Shown here one piece after another: positions 7,152-13,302 of a stretch of DNA of 13,302 bases. The DNA lies in NCBI GenBank assembly GCA_031257715.1, contig JAIROE010000005.1, forward strand, positions 1 to 13,302. Direction: 5' to 3'. The stretch's first letter is position 1. Each line of letters opens with the position of its first letter. Origin of the DNA: Treponema sp. (GTDB taxonomy: Bacteria; Spirochaetota; Spirochaetia; Treponematales; Breznakiellaceae). The notes under the pieces were generated by a model that was not told the DNA's origin, searched no databases, and saw only the letters and a list, made by a program, of their open reading frames with translations. The position numbers were made by a program, and so were the translations under genes.

Positions 7152-9290
7152 ATGGCAAAGAAATCCAGGGCGATATATGCTCCGGGTGAATTGAACCGGG
7201 TGCGGGGAAAACTTGGGGAACTTGACCTGGAAGAAGCCAAGCGCATGGCCAAAATTCTGGGGGGAGAAGTCGGCTACGAGCGTACCATACCGCAGGAAGA
7301 AGCCCGGCACAAATCCGCAGGCAGAACCAGGCATGAAACGGTGGATATGGTGGTTGGCCGCAACGGTACGCCCCAAGACCGGCCGAAACGCCGGGTCGAG
7401 GTGGCGCCCGAAACGGCAAAGGCGCCGCCCAAAAAGGCCTTTCACCACAGGGAGGGGGATCCCTCCGACAATCCTGCCATTCCGCTGAAAGCCTCCTATT
7501 TTGAGCGGGTCAAAATGGACAAGTATGCTGGGGAACCGGAATTCGACATCAAGTCTCCCGGCCAGATCTTTATCTCCATGCTGTCCATTTTCAGCGAGCC
7601 TCCCGACTATGTAAATCCGTCTTTTGTAAGCAAGCGGCTCAACGAGTATTACCGCCGCATAGAGAATCTTGTTGTTTCCACCAGAACCCTCTTTCCCAGA
7701 AACAACGCCAAACGCAGCGAGAAGCTCAAAAGGGTGTCTCCCTTTGTGTTTTCAATTCTGGACACCATTCGCTACTGGAATATAGAGCGGATCACCGGGG
7801 ACATGGCAAAAATACAGTCGCATCCGCGCACGGTCAAGGCCCAGGAATTTTCCGATATACTCAAGGCGATTTACAGGCCCCTTTTTATCCTCAGGAAGCT
7901 CGATCCTGATATTCATATAAAGGGGGCCTACAAACTTCTGTACCGGCTTTTGTACATAGAAAATCCCATGGATGCAAAGAAAAAATACCAGGAGCATATA
8001 CGGACCGCCCTTTTGTCCTATAATGACGTGCGCAGGGATATTCATTACTTTTTATATCCCCTGCTGCTGAAACTCCTTTCCGATCGCTGGCTTCCCTATG
8101 AGATGTTCTTTCTGGAGCGGAAGAACCGGTTTATGTTTTTTATCAATGCGGATGAGACGGACTGCATTCTTCCCCAGGCCATGGCCGCGCGGGAAATGGA
8201 AACCGGGGAACTCTCCGCAGGGGGTAAAACGGAAGACGGGGACGATAAAAATCCCGATGGTGAAGAAGAAGATCCCGACTCCCCCGAGGTACAGGCGAGG
8301 AAGGCCAAAGAGGCTGCGGCCGCGGCGGAAAAAAAGGCGCTGGACCGGGGACTTGTCACGCTGGAAACCCTTTTTCCCAGGGCCGGATGGGACCGGCTTT
8401 CGACTTTTCCCGATCTTTATTCCTATTTTGCCGATATTTTTAACCTGAAAAACGGGTATGAACTCATTGCCCCTACCGATCCTCTGCAGCAGGTTGCCGT
8501 TCTCATGCGCATTGTGGAAGACCTCTGCTTCGGCCTCCGGTATATAACGTTCGGTTCCGTGACCGGCGCCGATGGAGATCCCGTGCGGATCGATGATTTT
8601 TTGGGGAATATCATCAATCACTGGCAGCAGCATATGGACATGAGCTTTGGAAGAGAGTATCTTCCCCGGCTTCGGGAATACTGCCACATACTGGAAAATT
8701 CGGCCGAATCGCGCACGTCCAATTATGCCAAGCGAATCCTCAACGAGCTTCACTGGACCAAGCGGCTTTTCTTCCTTCCGCATTACAAGTTTGAATCTGT
8801 CATGCCGTCGACCATACGGAAGGGCGATGTGACTCCCATCTACCCTGAAATACGGCGCATGCGGAAATACCTGACCTCGGTTGCGGCAGGCATAGAACAG
8901 GGCAGCCGCCAGGGCGGGGCGGAAAAACAGGCGCCGTGCGACGGCATTGACAATCCGTGGGAACCCTATAACTTTGAGGTACCCACTCCGCTTTCCACCC
9001 GGCTTGACAGCCTCCTTGATCCCAGGAAGCGGAACAATGCCGCGCTGGTGTTCTTTTCCCTGTCGGTCATCGCCGTGCTGGATCACCTGGTAAACAACGA
9101 AACCAGCTGGGCCTATGAAAACCGTCCGGGGCCCCTTTTCCGCAGTATCAATGGCGAGGGGATTATGCCTCTTTTCGGCGTGGAGACGAAAATAGACGCG
9201 GATCTGATCTTCAGGCAGACAATGAAAGACCGGGAGCGGGCCCGGCAAAAGGCGGCGGAACAGGAAAAGGACGCCGGAATGGAAATTTAG
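7152..9290 (+). CDS. Uncharacterised 712-residue protein
   Basis: I do not recognise this protein. It starts at ATG 7152, three bases after the DUF2804 stop, with only weak purine-rich sequence as ribosome binding site. Residues 1 to about 110 are basic and low in hydrophobics, probably disordered. A largely helical region with many aromatic and basic residues follows (about 115-350). An acidic low-complexity stretch (361-379, rich in D and E) and a K/A-rich helix (380-398) then separate it from a second folded region (about 400-650), which contains NNAALVFFSLSVIAVLDHLV near 628-647. The tail (about 685-712) is charged and probably helical. There is no signal peptide, no clear transmembrane topology and no known catalytic motif. 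A lineage-restricted spirochaete protein is my best guess. The reverse strand also stays open for 426 codons here, but that looks like a composition effect. Confidence 0.85.
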   Translation: MAKKSRAIYAPGELNRVRGKLGELDLEEAKRMAKILGGEVGYERTIPQEEARHKSAGRTRHETVDMVVGRNGTPQDRPKRRVEVAPETAKAPPKKAFHHREGDPSDNPAIPLKASYFERVKMDKYAGEPEFDIKSPGQIFISMLSIFSEPPDYVNPSFVSKRLNEYYRRIENLVVSTRTLFPRNNAKRSEKLKRVSPFVFSILDTIRYWNIERITGDMAKIQSHPRTVKAQEFSDILKAIYRPLFILRKLDPDIHIKGAYKLLYRLLYIENPMDAKKKYQEHIRTALLSYNDVRRDIHYFLYPLLLKLLSDRWLPYEMFFLERKNRFMFFINADETDCILPQAMAAREMETGELSAGGKTEDGDDKNPDGEEEDPDSPEVQARKAKEAAAAAEKKALDRGLVTLETLFPRAGWDRLSTFPDLYSYFADIFNLKNGYELIAPTDPLQQVAVLMRIVEDLCFGLRYITFGSVTGADGDPVRIDDFLGNIINHWQQHMDMSFGREYLPRLREYCHILENSAESRTSNYAKRILNELHWTKRLFFLPHYKFESVMPSTIRKGDVTPIYPEIRRMRKYLTSVAAGIEQGSRQGGAEKQAPCDGIDNPWEPYNFEVPTPLSTRLDSLLDPRKRNNAALVFFSLSVIAVLDHLVNNETSWAYENRPGPLFRSINGEGIMPLFGVETKIDADLIFRQTMKDRERARQKAAEQEKDAGMEI

Positions 9291-9309
9291 ACCGGGAATA
9301 TTTTTCGGT
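9291..9309 (+). terminator. Weak hairpin directly after the 712-residue gene
   Basis: ACCGGGAA and TTTTCGGT can form an 8-bp stem with two G-U pairs around TAT, starting immediately after the stop codon. It is not followed by a proper U-tract, so it is at best a weak or attenuating terminator. Confidence 0.25.
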
Positions 9310-9325
9310 GATTTGTAAAATTCGG

Positions 9326-9353
9326 TTGACATATCGCGGGAAAATAATAACCT
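9326..9353 (+). promoter_or_regulatory. Candidate promoter of the metal-transport operon
   Basis: A perfect TTGACA -35 lies at 9326-9331. The best -10 at accepted spacing is TAACCT (9348-9353, 16 bp), a poor match; better-looking TAATAA and TATAAA occur at 13 and 24 bp. A weak -10 would fit an activator-dependent metal-responsive promoter such as MerR-type, which tolerate unusual spacers, but I see no clear operator palindrome. Confidence 0.4.
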
Positions 9354-9382
9354 GATATAAACAGAAACAGTTGGAGGCTTTT

Positions 9383-9610
9383 ATGAACAATTGGTGGAAA
9401 TACGGGCTTGTCTTCCTTGGGGGAGCGGTGGCAGGGGCATTGGTCTACAAGAACAGGAAACAGCTCCGCAACATCTGTGTCAAGGCGGTGGGCGGATTAA
9501 TGGACATTAAGGATATGGCCATGACGGCGGCGGAAACGGCCAGGGAATCGGCGGAAGACATCCTGGCGGAAGCGGATGCCCAGCGGAAGGCCGCCAGGGA
9601 AACGACGTAG
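9383..9610 (+). CDS. Small membrane-anchored protein, DUF6110/PacL-like
   Basis: This 75-residue protein starts at ATG 9383, five bases after a strong GGAGG (9373-9377). An upstream in-frame TTG at 9371 precedes that site and is unlikely to be used. Residues 7-22 form one membrane helix with a GxxxG (Gly14, Gly18), followed by a basic cluster (KNRKQLR) that suggests a cytoplasmic C-terminus. The remainder is an A/E/R-rich helix containing AVGGL, KDMAM and DILAEA. This pattern resembles DUF6110 proteins of anaerobes and mycobacterial PacL proteins (DUF1490), which are encoded beside metal ATPases; PacL1 is reported to scaffold and assist the zinc exporter CtpC. Unlike PacL1, no C-terminal His/Asp metal-binding motif is present. 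The stop overlaps the ATPase start by one base (TAGTG). Confidence 0.75.
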   Translation: MNNWWKYGLVFLGGAVAGALVYKNRKQLRNICVKAVGGLMDIKDMAMTAAETARESAEDILAEADAQRKAARETT

Positions 9611-11724
9611 TGCTGGATGCCGCGCCGGTCCACATGCTGCCCGGACGGGTAAGGTTCCGCGTAAGCCCTTCCGAACTCAGGCGGTATCAGCCTTCCGGGC
9701 TGGCAGGGCTTTTGGATGATATTCCCGGCATGACAGGCGCTTCCGTTAATCCCGTAAGCGGAAGCATCCTTGTTTTTTATAAAAAAGAGGAGATAAGCCT
9801 TTCGGATCTGATGGCGGTTCTGCGGAACATCGATCCTCCTGAAACGCAGGTGTGCGCGCCGCGGGAAAAGCGTCAACCCCCGTATGTGTTTGCCGCTGGT
9901 ATCCTTCTCCGCCTGCTTTGCCCTCCGCCCTTAAAGCCCCTGCTGACGGTATTCACGGCCATCCCGTTTTTTTCAAGAGGATTACATTCCCTTGCCGGGA
10001 TGAGGATGGATGTTCCCCTGCTGGACGCTTCGGCTATTGCCCTGCACCTTGTTTTCCGGGATTATTCTTCCGCCGGAACCCTTATGATCCTGCTCAAAAC
10101 CGGGGAATATCTTGAGGAATGGGCGACATACCGGTCCCGGGAGAACCTTGCGGAAAAGCTTTCCGTCCATATCGGCAATGTGTGGGTAAGGCGGGAAGGC
10201 CGGGACGAGGAGATTCCGGAATCTTTGCTTGAGCTTGGCGACCAAATCATTGTCAGAACGGGGGCCATGATCCCGGTAGACGGCCTTGTTATTTCCGGCA
10301 GCGCCATGGTAAACGAGGCTTCCATGACGGGAGAAGCCCTGGCGGTGCTCCGAAGAAAAGATCACAGTGTCCATGCGGGTACAGTTGTCGAAGAGGGGGA
10401 GATCCTTGTTGAAGTACGGGAAAAAGGTGAAGACACCCGTTTTCAAAAGATCCTTTCCCTCATTGCCCAGACGGAAGCGGCAAAGGCCGGCGCGGAATTA
10501 AGCGCCAACGCCCTTGCCGACAGGCTTGTGCCTTTCAGCTTTTTTATGGCCTCTTTTACGGCCCTCCTGTTTCGGAGCCTGGAAAAGGCCCGGTCGCTTC
10601 TTTCGGTTGACTATTCCTGCCCCATAAAGCTCTCCATTCCACTGGTATTTCTGGCGGCCATTCGGGAAGCCCTTAACAACGGCGTCTTTTTTAAGGGGGG
10701 CGCTTCCATGGAGGCCTTTGCCGGTGTCGACACCATTGTGTTTGACAAAACCGGAACCCTTACCAGGGCGGCGCCGTCCCTGGACAGAATCATCACCTAT
10801 CATGGCTTTACGGAAAATGAAGTTCTTAAAATTGCCGCCTGCATGGAAGAACACTTTCCTCATCCTGTTGCAAAGTCCGTTGTCCGTTACGCCAAAAAAC
10901 AGGGAATAGAACACCGGGAGGAGCATACCACCGTACAATATATCGCCGCCCACGGCATTGTTACCGGTTACAGGGGCAGGGAGCCGCAGACGCAGCTGCG
11001 AACGGTTATCGGTTCCCGGCATTTTATTCACGAGGACGAACATATTGATATTTCCCCGGCGGAAAAAGACGAGATTGCCGTCAGCAGCGAAGGAAAATCC
11101 CCGCTTTACCTGGCGGTTGACGGCGTTCTGGCCGCCGTTTTTGTCATTGACGATCCGCCCCGGGAAGAAGCGCGGGAAGTCATTGAGATGCTGCGCCGGC
11201 TGGGAATTAAACGCTTCTATCTGTTTTCGGGGGACAACAGGCGCAGCACGGAGAGGATAGCGAAAAAAACCGGGGTAGATGCCTGCCGGGGAGAGCTCCT
11301 GCCCGCCGAAAAGACAGCGCTCATAAAATCCCTGCGGCGGCGGGGCCTGGTTACAGCCATGGTAGGCGACGGGATAAACGATTCTCCCGCGATGGCCGCC
11401 GCCGATGCGGGAATTGCCATGAAAGAAGGGGCGGACTTGAGCCGGGAAGTGGCGGATATTACCCTTAAATCCCCAAACCTTTATCCGCTGGTCATAGCCC
11501 GGCTCGTCGCGCAGAGGGCAATCAAAAAAATCAACCGTAGCATAGGACTGGCGGTAGGGATAAACAGCGTTTTGATGCTTTTAAGTATTTTTGGGAAGGT
11601 AACCGGCAGCGCCTCAATGATACTCCACAACATAACCACACTGGCGCTGAGCCTTAACAGTATACGCCCCCTCCTTCCCGGCGGGGACGGGGGCGCCGGA
11701 AGCGGGAAAGACGCCGAACGGTGA
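9610..11724 (+). CDS. P1B-type transition-metal-exporting ATPase with N-terminal HMA-like domain
   Basis: This is a heavy-metal P-type ATPase of 704 residues, which would use ATP to move a metal ion out of the cytoplasm. Residues 7-75 form an HMA-like domain (HMLPGRVRFRV, DDIPGMTGASV, SGSILVFYKK) without the CxxC metal site. Membrane helices follow, then the actuator loop TGE at 240-242, the transmembrane metal motif Ser-Cys-Pro with Cys337, the phosphorylation site DKTGTLT with Asp379, the nucleotide-domain His-Pro (His418) in FPHPVAKSV, and the hinge GDGINDSPAM at 586-595. SCP in DYSCPIKLS, rather than CPC, together with the PacL-like neighbour, points to the CtpC-like zinc/manganese group rather than copper export; the ion is inferred. 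The GTG start at 9610 overlaps the preceding stop. The last four bases overlap the next gene (GTGA). Confidence 0.93.
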   Translation: MLDAAPVHMLPGRVRFRVSPSELRRYQPSGLAGLLDDIPGMTGASVNPVSGSILVFYKKEEISLSDLMAVLRNIDPPETQVCAPREKRQPPYVFAAGILLRLLCPPPLKPLLTVFTAIPFFSRGLHSLAGMRMDVPLLDASAIALHLVFRDYSSAGTLMILLKTGEYLEEWATYRSRENLAEKLSVHIGNVWVRREGRDEEIPESLLELGDQIIVRTGAMIPVDGLVISGSAMVNEASMTGEALAVLRRKDHSVHAGTVVEEGEILVEVREKGEDTRFQKILSLIAQTEAAKAGAELSANALADRLVPFSFFMASFTALLFRSLEKARSLLSVDYSCPIKLSIPLVFLAAIREALNNGVFFKGGASMEAFAGVDTIVFDKTGTLTRAAPSLDRIITYHGFTENEVLKIAACMEEHFPHPVAKSVVRYAKKQGIEHREEHTTVQYIAAHGIVTGYRGREPQTQLRTVIGSRHFIHEDEHIDISPAEKDEIAVSSEGKSPLYLAVDGVLAAVFVIDDPPREEAREVIEMLRRLGIKRFYLFSGDNRRSTERIAKKTGVDACRGELLPAEKTALIKSLRRRGLVTAMVGDGINDSPAMAAADAGIAMKEGADLSREVADITLKSPNLYPLVIARLVAQRAIKKINRSIGLAVGINSVLMLLSIFGKVTGSASMILHNITTLALSLNSIRPLLPGGDGGAGSGKDAER

Positions 11725-11963
11725 TAGTGAGTTTTATCCCCGGCCGGGTCAGGCTCCGGCTCCCGGAACTGAAAGACGATACCTTGGCCGCGAGGGTGAT
11801 TCTCCAGATCAACGCCATTCCCGGCATCACAAAAGCGGAAATCAAAACACGCACCGGAAGCCTCCTCATTGAATACGACACCGCCGTCATATCAACCGAA
11901 GAGCTTGTTGAACTTGGCAGGGCGGCGCTGGAAAGGGAAATCCCCGGAACCTGCGGGCTCTAA
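11721..11963 (+). CDS. Stand-alone HMA-like (HMA_2-type) domain protein
   Basis: This 80-residue protein consists of one ferredoxin-like domain of the heavy-metal-associated type. It starts at GTG 11721, overlapping the ATPase stop by four bases; another GTG two codons later is possible. The blocks FIPGRVRLRL, AIPGITKAEI, TGSLLIEYD and ISTEEL align one by one with the ATPase N-terminal domain (LPGRVRFRV, DIPGMTGASV, SGSILVFYK, ISLSDL), so the two probably share ancestry. There is no CxxC, so it is unlikely to act as a classical copper chaperone. Similar domains are often encoded beside metal ATPases in anaerobes. A regulatory or partner role for the ATPase is the best guess. Confidence 0.8.
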   Translation: MIVSFIPGRVRLRLPELKDDTLAARVILQINAIPGITKAEIKTRTGSLLIEYDTAVISTEELVELGRAALEREIPGTCGL

Positions 11964-11970
11964 CCTGAAA

Positions 11971-12306
11971 TCCACGGACATTGATGTAAACGCAATGGAT
12001 TTTGACGTGAACTCCACGGATTCTGGTTTAAAATCCACGGATTCCGGTTTATAATCCATGGATTCTGATTTGTAATCCACGGACATTAATTTGAAGTCCA
12101 CGGATTCTATTTTAAAATCCACGGATTTTGGCTTATAATCCACGGATTCCGGCTTAAACTCCACGGATTTTAGTTTAAACTCCACGGATTCTGGTTTAAA
12201 ATCCACGGATTCCGATTTAAAATCCATGGATTCCAGTTTGAAATCCGCGGATTCTGTCTCAAAATCCATGGATTCCAGTCTATAATCCATGGATTCTGAA
12301 ACAGGC
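11971..12306. repeat. 21-bp tandem array 2 (16 units) with dyad-symmetric cores
   Basis: Sixteen units begin at 11971 and then every 21 bp to 12286, with no insertion or deletion. Unit 2 (11992) is the most degenerate at its start and unit 16 fades at its end. The core is AATCC-NN-GGATT, most often with AC and in five units with AT, when AATCCATGGATT is a full palindrome. A TTTAAA or close variant recurs near the end of most units. Dyad centres run from 11974.5 in steps of two helical turns. One reverse-strand frame stays open across all units and would encode heptads such as ESMDFKP; plus-strand frames contain stops. The array fills most of the gap after the metal operon. Confidence 0.9.
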
Positions 12307-12369
12307 GGCGCAGTCTTTGAATCATCCGGCATGACCGTTGGGCCGGCCGGAATGCACGGGGGAATTTCC

Positions 12370-12424
12370 TTGACAAAAAGCGAAATGCCGGTCATACAGT
12401 ATGTTATATTTGACTAACAGGAGG
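12370..12424 (+). promoter_or_regulatory. Promoter candidate and strong ribosome binding site of the lipoprotein gene
   Basis: TTGACA at 12370-12375 is a perfect -35. Possible -10 elements are CATACA (12393-12398, 17 bp) or TACAGT (12395-12400, 19 bp), neither strong. AGGAGG at 12419-12424, seven bases before ATG 12432, is an excellent Shine-Dalgarno sequence and fixes the start. Confidence 0.55.
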
Positions 12425-12431
12425 TTTGGGG

Positions 12432-13302
12432 ATGAAGGGGATTTTCCGTAATACGCCGGTTCTGCTGTGCGGGATGCTGATGCTGAGCGCCTGCACCAGT
12501 ACGGATGCGGGGACCGGGGTGCGCCCGGCCGGTTTTTCGGCTTGGGAGGATGTTGACGGGCTTTCCGGGGCGACGCTTGCCAGGGTAAACGACGGCGTCC
12601 TTGCCTATGTTGACCGGGTGGCGGGGACCTATGTGCTGAAAACCCTGAGTATTGAAAAGCCCGGAAAACCGGCGGCGGAGATGCCGCTTGGGGATAATGC
12701 CGTGCTGACGGCTTCCAACGGATCGGTGGTTGCCGTCCTTGGTGCGGGGACCGGGGATGTCCCCCGGGCAATCAGGGTTTATGACCAATCCCTGAAACCC
12801 GTGGGACAGGACAGGATATTCCCCGGTACTCCCCTGAACCATCCCGAAGGGGCGTTCGCCCTGACCGATAACTATATCGTGTCGGGTTTTGCCGAGGGGG
12901 ATAAAACCTGGATCGGGGTATTCGATCTTCCGGGGGCCAGGGCGCCCGGCCGGGTTGACTGCTCCGATCTTGTCGGGAAGCTCATTACCCTGACCGCCCG
13001 GGGGGATTATATCATCGCCGGAGGAAGCGGCGGGACCGCGATATACCGGATAGACGGGGGAGACTTGACGCCAATCCCGGTAAGCGGCAGCGACGGAAAA
13101 CCTTCCCACTGGCTGAAAAGCAACGGGTTTTACGCGATGGAATCAAAAGAAGGGGGCGCCGAGGTGAAGATCTGGCGCTGGGGAAGCGGCATCCCCGAAG
13201 CCCTGGGTTCCGTGACTGTCCCCGACATCCATTCCGCTTCCGCCGTTCCGGTGAAGGCCCTTCAGTTTGACCGGGAAAATCCCCATGCCGCCTACATGGT
13301 CA
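12432..13302 (+). CDS. Putative lipoprotein, 3' end missing
   Basis: The frame is open from ATG 12432 to the right edge (290 codons, no stop). The first 20 residues are a lipoprotein signal peptide: basic start MKGIFR, a hydrophobic stretch, and lipobox LSAC with Cys21 as the lipid-modified residue. The mature part begins with a T/G-rich spacer. It then contains repeated short strand-like segments (for example NDGVLAYVDR, NGSVVAVLG, DNYIVSGFAEG, GDYIIAGGSGG) spaced roughly as in beta-propeller proteins, ending in the window near HAAYMV. I do not recognise the family, and a propeller fold is only suggested by the strand pattern. It would be anchored in a membrane on the outside of the cytoplasm. 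The gene has its own promoter-like region and is separated from the metal operon by array 2. Confidence 0.85.
   Translation, partial: MKGIFRNTPVLLCGMLMLSACTSTDAGTGVRPAGFSAWEDVDGLSGATLARVNDGVLAYVDRVAGTYVLKTLSIEKPGKPAAEMPLGDNAVLTASNGSVVAVLGAGTGDVPRAIRVYDQSLKPVGQDRIFPGTPLNHPEGAFALTDNYIVSGFAEGDKTWIGVFDLPGARAPGRVDCSDLVGKLITLTARGDYIIAGGSGGTAIYRIDGGDLTPIPVSGSDGKPSHWLKSNGFYAMESKEGGAEVKIWRWGSGIPEALGSVTVPDIHSASAVPVKALQFDRENPHAAYMV

Larger units (their letters stand above)
11964..12431. other. 468-bp gap between the metal operon and the lipoprotein gene
   Basis: Array 2 occupies 11971-12306. The remaining 12307-12431 holds a GC-rich patch and the promoter and ribosome binding site of the lipoprotein gene. 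No classical intrinsic terminator follows the metal operon. Confidence 0.5.

Noticed and set aside
8052..9332. 426-codon reverse-strand frame opposite the 712-residue gene
   Set aside because: Arg/Gly/Pro-rich shadow of a GC-rich gene, with no recognisable family, while the plus-strand gene has operon context and normal composition.
11971..12306. CRISPR array
   Set aside because: The 21-bp units abut with no unique spacers; the variable positions are substitutions within the unit, and no cas genes are present.
11971..12306. Array units as a series of transcription terminators
   Set aside because: The 5-bp arms leave only a 2-base loop, too small for a stable RNA hairpin, and no run of T follows the dyads.

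Overview
The window is a bacterial chromosomal origin region, most likely from a Treponema-like spirochaete. This rests on the order dnaA-dnaN-recF-DUF721 and on the look of the unrecognised proteins; it is inference, since no database search was possible. A type IIA topoisomerase B-subunit gene (GyrB/ParE) diverges from dnaA at the left edge. The interval between them (87-475) holds DnaA boxes and several AT-rich inverted repeats, as expected of oriC. A further DnaA-box-like site lies between dnaA and dnaN.

Replication block (1-5635). dnaA is followed, after a 222-bp gap, by a tightly coupled chain: dnaN, recF, a DUF721/DciA-like gene and a radical SAM gene of the PflX type. The junctions are TGATG, GTGA and TAATG overlaps, so these four genes are probably co-transcribed and translationally coupled. 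The radical SAM enzyme is an unusual companion for replication genes.

Middle block (5636-9290). A 475-bp gap carries a 21-bp-period tandem array built around short palindromes. It is followed by a DUF2804 gene and a 712-residue protein that I do not recognise, only 3 bases apart.

Metal block (9291-11963). A promoter-like sequence precedes three overlapping genes: a 75-residue membrane-anchored protein resembling DUF6110 and mycobacterial PacL proteins, a P1B-type metal ATPase with an N-terminal HMA-like domain lacking CxxC, and a stand-alone HMA-like protein. Together they look like a transition-metal efflux module.

Right edge (11964-13302). A second array of 16 exact 21-bp units follows the metal operon. 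It has the same architecture as the first array (YCC-NN-GGR dyads spaced two helical turns apart) but different half-site sequence. A lipoprotein gene with a strong ribosome binding site then runs off the window. The pair of helically phased, dyad-symmetric arrays is the least explained structure here.
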